DNA from: Kitasatospora sp040298565 | Lineage (GTDB): Bacteria; Actinomycetota; Actinomycetes; Streptomycetales; Streptomycetaceae | Assembly: GCF_040298565.1 (NCBI RefSeq) | Contig: NZ_JBEPAK010000040.1 | Location: forward strand, 1-36,653 | Direction of reading: 5' to 3' | DNA length: 36,653 nt | Shown: positions 32,323 through 36,653 of the stretch, piece by piece | Position numbering within the stretch: the stretch's first letter is position 1 | How the letters are laid out: each line of letters begins with the position of its first letter | Translations under genes and position numbers: made by a program | Notes under the pieces: model-generated | What the model saw: the letters and a program-made list of their open reading frames with translations, nothing else | What the model was told of the DNA's origin: nothing | Databases searched by the model: none

Positions 32323-33936
32323 ATGCCGAAGGGACAGGCCCAGTTGGGCCGGGAACTCTACGGGGCGAGGACTTCGGACCAGCGCTTCGGCCAGGCTCCG
32401 CCGAGCAGCGGCGACCGGAGCCTGCTGCCCAGCGGGTCCGTGCCCTGCCTGCTGACGGTCCTGCGGCTGGCGGCGCACCAGAAGGCCCACCAAGGCGTCG
32501 ACATGGGCCTGGCGGTGGCGCTCGTGCGGGCCGGTCACCTCGCCCGGGCGGTCGAGCTGGTCCGCTCGGGCGCGGGCCGGTTCCGCCCCGACGAGGACCT
32601 CGTCCGGCTGGTGAGGGCGGCGGGCGAGGCCGGTGACCTGGACGGTGCGCGGGCACTCCTCGAGTCGCTGACCGACCGCTCGCTGCGGGACTGCGCCCTG
32701 GTCGCCCACATCCCGGCGGTGGCACGCGCCGGTGAACGCGAGCACGCCGCCGCCCTGGTGGAGACGGTGCGCTACCCGCACAACCGGCCGCGGGCCTGGG
32801 CGGAGCTGGCGAAGGCGGTGGCGGACGACGGTGACCACGGCGCCGCGCTCGGCTACGCCGCCAGAGCCGCCGCCGAGTGCGAGGGCGACGGCACGCAGAC
32901 GGGGCACGCCCTGCTCACGGCCATGGAGATCGCGCTCGCCGCGGGAGACCACGCCCTGGCCGGCACGTTCGCCGACCGCATCGAGGACCTCGTGCGGTCC
33001 GAGGCGCGCAAGGGCGTCGGCCTGCGCGCATTCCTCGTCGCGGTGCTGGCCGCCGAGGCTCGCCGCGGCGACCTCGACCGGCTCGACGCCGTGCTGCGCA
33101 GCCTGACCCGGACCGCCGCCGCGCGGGCCGCCGAGGCCGCCGAGGCCGCCGCGGCCGAGGCGGCGGGGTCGCGGGCGGGGGACGACGACTCCGGGGCCCT
33201 GGCTCTGACGATCCTCGCCCGGCCCCGCCCGACCTTCGACGCGAGGATCGTGGCCGAGCTGCTGGAGGAGGTCGCCGAGACCGCCGACCGGGAGGTGGCC
33301 CTCGCCCTGGCCGACCGGGCCGAGCGCCTGCTCCGCTGCGACGCCGACTTCGACAGCCTCCAACTGCGGGAGGCGGTGACCCTGCTGCTGGCCCGGCACG
33401 GCGAGGTCGAGCGGGCGACGGCGCTCGCCGACCTGATCGCCGAGCCCGACCTGCGCGCGGCGCGGAAGGCCGAGATCGTCGAGGCGCTGGCCCGGTCCGG
33501 GGACACCGACCGGGCCGAGTCCCTGGCCCGTGCCCTCGCGGACCGCTGGGCGCGGAGCCGGGCCCTGATGGCCGTCGTCGGCGCGCTGGCCCGGCACGGC
33601 GAGACGGCCCGGGCCGAAGCCCTCCTGCCCGCGATCCCCGACCGCTGGGGGCGGAGCGAGGCGCTCATCGACGTCGTCGGCGCGCTGGCCCGGCAGGGCG
33701 AGCCCGAGCGGGCCGAGGACCTCACCCGCACGATCCCCCTGCGCCGGACGCGGGCTCGCGCACTGGCCGCCCTGGTGGATGCGCCGGATCCCGCCCGCGC
33801 CCGCAGGCTGGCCGCCCGCGCCGTCTTCCTCGACGGCTGGGCGATGGTCTTCGACGACCTGGCGGAGATCGCCCCCGGCGGGGCCCTGGCCATCGCCGAC
33901 GAGGTGATGGCCCGGCGGGCGCGCACGTCCCCCTGA
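32323..33936 (+). CDS. TPR-like helical-repeat protein
   Basis: A 537-residue protein built mostly of repeated helix pairs of about 33-36 residues. Clear units are VVGALARHGETARAEALLPAIPD-RWGRSEALI, DVVGALARQGEPERAEDLTRTIP-RRTRARALA, and EALARSGDTDRAESLARALADRWARSRALM, with earlier ones around RLVRAAGEAGDLDGARALLESL and AVARAGEREHAAALVETV. The repeats resemble TPR/HEAT-type scaffolds. The N-terminal 50 residues are not repeat-like, and an Ala/Glu-rich stretch sits near 270. No enzymatic domain is seen, so it is probably a protein-interaction module. Start ATG 32323 (or GTG 32320) after GAGGGGG; the frame is open further upstream. The 425 bp after it (33937-34361) holds no gene, only GC-rich sequence with a run of nine G at 34125-34133. 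Confidence 0.85.
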   Translation: MPKGQAQLGRELYGARTSDQRFGQAPPSSGDRSLLPSGSVPCLLTVLRLAAHQKAHQGVDMGLAVALVRAGHLARAVELVRSGAGRFRPDEDLVRLVRAAGEAGDLDGARALLESLTDRSLRDCALVAHIPAVARAGEREHAAALVETVRYPHNRPRAWAELAKAVADDGDHGAALGYAARAAAECEGDGTQTGHALLTAMEIALAAGDHALAGTFADRIEDLVRSEARKGVGLRAFLVAVLAAEARRGDLDRLDAVLRSLTRTAAARAAEAAEAAAAEAAGSRAGDDDSGALALTILARPRPTFDARIVAELLEEVAETADREVALALADRAERLLRCDADFDSLQLREAVTLLLARHGEVERATALADLIAEPDLRAARKAEIVEALARSGDTDRAESLARALADRWARSRALMAVVGALARHGETARAEALLPAIPDRWGRSEALIDVVGALARQGEPERAEDLTRTIPLRRTRARALAALVDAPDPARARRLAARAVFLDGWAMVFDDLAEIAPGGALAIADEVMARRARTSP

Positions 33937-34341
33937 GGAGGCGGAACGGCGAGGCCGGCCCGCGGGGCGGCGGCCGTGACACGCGGCCGAGCACGGCGCG
34001 GGAGCGGACGCGACAGGCCGACCCCCGTGGACGGAACGGGCCCGCCGGACGCGCCCGGCGGTGCGACCCGCGAAGCGTGAAGCGCCTTTCCCCCCGCCCC
34101 CGCCCAGCCGCGAGGCCGCGAGCCGGGGGGGGGCACGAACCCGCCCGCCGCGGCCGGAGCCGACGTGACGCGCCCGTCCACGACAGAGCCCGGGCCAGGC
34201 TGCCGGAGCCGGCCGCGGACGACGACCCTCGCCGCGGCCTCCGGCCCGCGCCGCGCGGCCCTCCGCCCGTCGGTGGCCCGGCCCGCCGGGCCAGGGGCGC
34301 AGCCGCCGGACCGCGCCCTCGCGCTTCTATCTCCAACCCGA

Positions 34342-34355
34342 GTTGTTCCTAGAAT
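34342..34355 (+). promoter_or_regulatory. Motif GTTGTTCCTAGAAT over the regulator's -10 region
   Basis: Fourteen bases just upstream of the GTG start at 34362; TAGAAT (34350-34355) is a good -10 that would start transcription at or next to the start codon. The motif matches 11 of 14 bases with the reverse complement of 35098-35111. Confidence 0.55.
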
Positions 34356-34361
34356 GGCCGG

Positions 34362-35120
34362 GTGAAGGACATCGACGCGATCGCGGCCCTGCAGGATCCG
34401 GTGCGGCGCCGCCTGTACGAGTACGTGGCGGCGCAGGGCCGTGAGGTCGGCCGCAACGAGGCCGCCGAGGCGGCCGGGGTGGCGCGCACGCTCGCCGCGC
34501 ACCACCTGGACAAGCTGGCCGAGGTCGGGCTGCTGGAGAGCGGCAGCCGCCGTCTGACGGGCCGTTCGGGGCCGGGGGCGGGGCGTCCCGCCAAGGTGTA
34601 CACCAGGGCGCGGGCCGAGCGGGAGGTGTCGCTGCCGGCCCGCGACTACCGCACCGCCGCCGAACTGCTCGCCGAGGCCACCGAGCAGGCGGGGCTGGAC
34701 GCGGACCTCCGTGCGGCCGCGCGCCGCCGGGGTGAGGCCCTGCGCGGCCCGGCGACGCCCTGCGGAAGCCTCGAGGAGGCGGTGGAGGTGCTGGCCGCCC
34801 GCGGCTACGAACCCCACCTGGATGCCCCCGAAGCCCCCGAAGCCCCCGAAGCCCCCGAAGACCCCGAAGACCTCGAATACCCCGAAGGTGCCGAGGGCCC
34901 TGAGGGGTCGTCCGGCCCCGCCGGGCGCGTGGTCCGGATGCGCAACTGCCCCTTCCACGCCGTCGCCGAACGCTTCCCGCCGCTGGTCTGCGGCATGAAC
35001 CTCGCACTGTTGCAGGGGCTGCTCGGCGCGGACGGCCCCCTCCGCGCCCGCATGGCCCCCCGACCGGGGGAGTGCTGCGTGGTGGTCGAGGTCGGGAGTT
35101 CTAAAAACAACGAGCATTGA
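34362..35120 (+). CDS. COG2345-type HTH regulator with cysteine-rich C-terminus
   Basis: A 252-residue regulator. The N-terminal winged HTH (1-75) is ArsR-like (DPVRRRLYEYVAAQG; ARTLAAHHLDKLAEVGLLE; GRPAKVYTRARAER). The C-terminal part contains RNCPFHAVAERFPPLVCGMNLALLQGLL and ECCVVVEV: Cys196, 210, 238 and 239, a pattern shared with COG2345/SufR-like proteins, where such cysteines can hold an Fe-S cluster; that is inferred here. Residues 155-180 are a (PEA)n-type acidic repeat made by a 9-bp DNA repeat. The GTG at 34362 lies only seven bases after TAGAAT, so the mRNA is probably leaderless. It is followed by DUF3291, whose promoter carries the same motif. Confidence 0.88.
   Translation: MKDIDAIAALQDPVRRRLYEYVAAQGREVGRNEAAEAAGVARTLAAHHLDKLAEVGLLESGSRRLTGRSGPGAGRPAKVYTRARAEREVSLPARDYRTAAELLAEATEQAGLDADLRAAARRRGEALRGPATPCGSLEEAVEVLAARGYEPHLDAPEAPEAPEAPEDPEDLEYPEGAEGPEGSSGPAGRVVRMRNCPFHAVAERFPPLVCGMNLALLQGLLGADGPLRARMAPRPGECCVVVEVGSSKNNEH
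34822..34866 (+). repeat. 9-bp coding repeat (GCCCCCGAA)n
   Basis: Four GCCCCCGAA units followed by variant ACCCCGAAG units encode APEAPEAPE- DPED in the linker of the COG2345 regulator. In frame, so copy-number change would preserve the protein. Confidence 0.7.
35098..35111 (-). promoter_or_regulatory. Inverted copy of the GTTGTTYYTAGAAY motif upstream of DUF3291
   Basis: Plus strand GTTCTAAAAACAAC; its reverse complement GTTGTTTTTAGAAC matches the site at 34342-34355 at 11 of 14 positions. It sits 5 bp upstream of the DUF3291 -35 box, inside the end of the regulator gene. Confidence 0.5.
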
Positions 35121-35145
35121 CATAGAAATGGGGTCGTGCTGGGAT
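35117..35145 (+). promoter_or_regulatory. Predicted DUF3291 promoter (HrdB-like)
   Basis: TTGACA (35117-35122) overlaps the stop codon of the COG2345 regulator; a 17-base spacer leads to TGGGAT (35140-35145). Transcription would start about at the A of the ATG at 35152, giving a leaderless mRNA. Confidence 0.55.
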
Positions 35146-35151
35146 GAGGCC

Positions 35152-35721
35152 ATGACCGCATCCCCGCATGCCGCCCACCTCGCCCACCTCAACGTCGCCA
35201 CGCTCCGCTACCCCCTGGACGACCCGCGCATCGCACCCTTCGTCGAGTTGCTCGACCCGGTCAACGCCACCGCCGACGCCGCGCCCGGTTTCGTGTGGCG
35301 ACTCGTGGGGGAGGGGGAGGCGGACGCCACCGGCCTGCGCCCGGCGGGCGAGAACGTCGTCGTCACGCTGTCGGTGTGGCAGACCCCGGAAGCCCTGTGG
35401 GACTTCACCTACCGCAGCGGGCACCTGGAGGCGATGCAGCGGCGCCGCGAATGGTTCGAACGGCACGTCGAGGCGCACCTGGTGCTCTGGTGGGTCCCCG
35501 CCGGGCACCTCCCGACCGTCGACGAGGCCCTGGAGCGGCTGGCGGACCTGCGGGCGAACGGACCCTCCCCCCGCGCGTTCACCTTCACCTCCTCCTACAG
35601 CGCAGCCGAGGCCGCCCAGCACCTTCCGGCCGTGCCGCCGGCGCAGCCCGGGCACGCCGCCCGCAGCGCCCGGCCCACGCCGGCCCGGCCCGTGCCGGCC
35701 GGGGATCCGACGGCGGTCTAG
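35152..35721 (+). CDS. DUF3291 domain protein
   Basis: A 189-residue protein; residues about 5-150 form a DUF3291 domain, a dimeric alpha-beta-barrel (ferredoxin-like) fold related to antibiotic-biosynthesis monooxygenase-type proteins. Visible are LAHLNVATLRYPLDDPRIAPFVELLDPVNA, GFVWRL, VTLSVWQTPEALWDFTYRSGHLEAMQRRREWFE and LVLWWVPAGHLPTVDEALERL. A Pro/Ala-rich tail of about 35 residues follows. ATG 35152 is chosen: it opens the fold and fits the promoter exactly; an earlier GTG at 35128 would add eight residues. The gene follows the COG2345 regulator by 31 bp and is probably its target. Function unknown; heme or radical chemistry has been proposed for related folds. Confidence 0.88.
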   Translation: MTASPHAAHLAHLNVATLRYPLDDPRIAPFVELLDPVNATADAAPGFVWRLVGEGEADATGLRPAGENVVVTLSVWQTPEALWDFTYRSGHLEAMQRRREWFERHVEAHLVLWWVPAGHLPTVDEALERLADLRANGPSPRAFTFTSSYSAAEAAQHLPAVPPAQPGHAARSARPTPARPVPAGDPTAV

Positions 35722-35752
35722 GGGCGACCGGGCGGGGCTGGAGGAGGGTCGC

Positions 35753-35792
35753 GGCCACCCGACAAAGACGGTGCGGGGAATGTCGGGTGGCC
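35753..35792. promoter_or_regulatory. Perfect 12-bp inverted repeat upstream of PhyH gene
   Basis: GGCCACCCGACA (35753-35764), 16-base spacer, TGTCGGGTGGCC (35781-35792), ending 28 bp before the start at 35821. Candidate operator, or a terminator of DUF3291; no T-run follows. Confidence 0.55.
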
Positions 35793-35820
35793 GGGTCGGG
35801 CATCGCCGCACGATGAGGGC

Positions 35821-36642
35821 ATGGATGACACGACCTTGGTTTCCCGTTTCCTGCGCGACGGCTTCGTGAAGTTGGAGGGCGCCGTTGCGCCGCGGGTGGC
35901 CGCGGACTGCGCGCGGCTGCTGTGGCGGGAGACGGACTGCGACCCGGACGACCCGTCGACGTGGACGCAGCCCGTGCACTGGGTGGGCGGCATGGCGCAG
36001 GGCCCGTTCGCCGCCGCACCCAACTCCCCGTCCCTGCACCACGCGTACGACCTGCTCGTGGGCGCGGGACGCTGGGAGCCGCGCTACTCGCTTGGCACGT
36101 TCCCGCTGCGCTTCCCGCACGAGGAGGAGCCGGCCGACGCGGGCTGGCACATCGAGGGGAGCTACCTGCCGGAGGGCGAGAGCTGGTACTTCGCCAACCT
36201 GCGCTCCCAGGGCCGGGCGCTGCTGATGCTGTTCCTGTTCAGCGAGGTCGGCGAGGAGGACGCCCCGACCCGGATCAGGGTGGGTTCGCACCTCGACGTG
36301 CCCAAGGTGCTGGAGCAGTACGGCGAGGACGGGGCGAGCGTGCTGACCCTCGCGCCCGACGTGGTGGCGGCGTCCGAGCACCGGCCACTCGCCCTCGCCA
36401 CCGGTTCTCCGGGCGACGTCTTCCTGTGCCACCCGTTCCTGGTGCACGCCGCGCAACCGCACCACGGGGTCCGGCCGCGCTTCATGGCCCAGCCGCCGCT
36501 GCTGCCGGCCGCGCCGTACGAACTGGAGCGGGCCGACGGAGCGTACTCGCCCGTGGAGATCGCGATCCGCCGGGGCCTGGGGCAGGACACCCCCGCCCCG
36601 GCCGGCCACGCCGGCCCGGGCCTGGGGGTGTACTGGTGGTGA
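35821..36642 (+). CDS. Phytanoyl-CoA dioxygenase (PhyH)-family protein
   Basis: A 273-residue Fe(II)/2-oxoglutarate-dependent dioxygenase-like protein. It opens with FLRDGFVKLEGAVAP, the usual PhyH start. Ligand candidates are His110 and Glu112 (GWHIEGSY, HxE rather than the usual HxD) and the distal His209 (FLVHAAQPHHG), followed by Arg218/220 for 2-oxoglutarate. The segment LFLFSEVGEEDAPTRIRVGSHLDV fits the family core. Substrate unknown; the family hydroxylates lipids and natural products. ATG at 35821 with GATGAGGGC upstream. Monocistronic, with an inverted repeat upstream. Complete, ending at 36642, just before the window edge. Confidence 0.88.
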   Translation: MDDTTLVSRFLRDGFVKLEGAVAPRVAADCARLLWRETDCDPDDPSTWTQPVHWVGGMAQGPFAAAPNSPSLHHAYDLLVGAGRWEPRYSLGTFPLRFPHEEEPADAGWHIEGSYLPEGESWYFANLRSQGRALLMLFLFSEVGEEDAPTRIRVGSHLDVPKVLEQYGEDGASVLTLAPDVVAASEHRPLALATGSPGDVFLCHPFLVHAAQPHHGVRPRFMAQPPLLPAAPYELERADGAYSPVEIAIRRGLGQDTPAPAGHAGPGLGVYWW

Positions 36643-36653
36643 CCGCCGGCGCC

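Noticed and set aside
34125..34133. Run of nine G as a possible phase-variable tract
   Set aside because: Lies in a gap without a convincing gene, so no frame to switch; could simply be a low-accuracy homopolymer.
33722..34336. Minus-strand frame at the end of the helical-repeat gene
   Set aside because: Arg/Pro/Gly-rich, overlaps the real gene, no domain.
1..36653. Search for tRNA/rRNA genes, transposases, integrases and attachment-site duplications
   Set aside because: Nothing resembling these was seen by eye; weak or degenerate elements could be missed without a covariance or profile search.

Overview
The DNA is very GC-rich (roughly 73-75%), with strong G/C third-position bias, GTG starts, several apparently leaderless genes, a mycothiol-dependent enzyme family and many families typical of streptomycetes (DUF3152, WYL, HPP, COG2345). 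It looks like a chromosomal segment of a Streptomyces/Kitasatospora-type actinomycete. The many single-gene transcription units, divergent regulator/target pairs, repeats and damaged genes suggest a variable rather than core region. No rRNA, tRNA, CRISPR array, insertion sequence, phage gene or recognisable biosynthetic cluster was seen.

Layout. 38-5936 is central metabolism: a glutaminase, then the fructose uptake operon fruR-fruK-fruA (minus strand), with ptsH (HPr) transcribed divergently from it. HPr phosphorylates the EIIA domain of FruA, FruA imports fructose as fructose 1-phosphate, and FruK makes the bisphosphate. AAAC/GTTT elements between fruR and ptsH are candidate FruR sites. 5940-9230 holds a GC-rich tandem repeat, an anchored DUF3152 metalloprotease-like protein, an orphan CopZ-like copper chaperone, and a divergent DinB/WYL-regulator pair sharing a clear inverted repeat. 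9364-13966 has an acetyltransferase, the decayed tail of a mannose-1-phosphate guanylyltransferase/phosphomannomutase gene, a LysR regulator with a palindromic operator candidate, a SRPBCC plus mycothiol-dependent isomerase pair, and an HPP membrane protein.

14254-18156 is a compact import/hydrolysis module: a YtcJ-type amidohydrolase co-directional with a TetR regulator, divergent from an NCS1 (nucleobase/hydantoin-type) permease. The next ~1 kb is a convergent intergenic region with four ~140-bp tandem repeats, each carrying a GAAGTCGG/CCGACTTC hairpin. Beyond it lies the strangest gene of the window, a lysine-rich, lower-GC 469-residue protein of unknown family on the minus strand, followed by a small secreted four-cysteine protein and a DUF1963 protein.

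22670-27568 carries two regulator/MFS-exporter pairs. Three of its four genes have apparent reading-frame faults: the ArsR gene, the first MFS gene and the N-terminus of the second MFS gene. They are either a decaying efflux locus or a stretch of assembly errors. 27692-36642 holds YceI, a RibD/DHFR-like reductase, an OYE-family flavin oxidoreductase, a secreted trypsin-like protease with an Ala/Gly/Glu linker, a helical-repeat protein, a COG2345 regulator followed by DUF3291, and a phytanoyl-CoA-dioxygenase-like enzyme. The COG2345 regulator and DUF3291 promoters share a 14-bp motif in opposite orientation, which points to a small autoregulated circuit.
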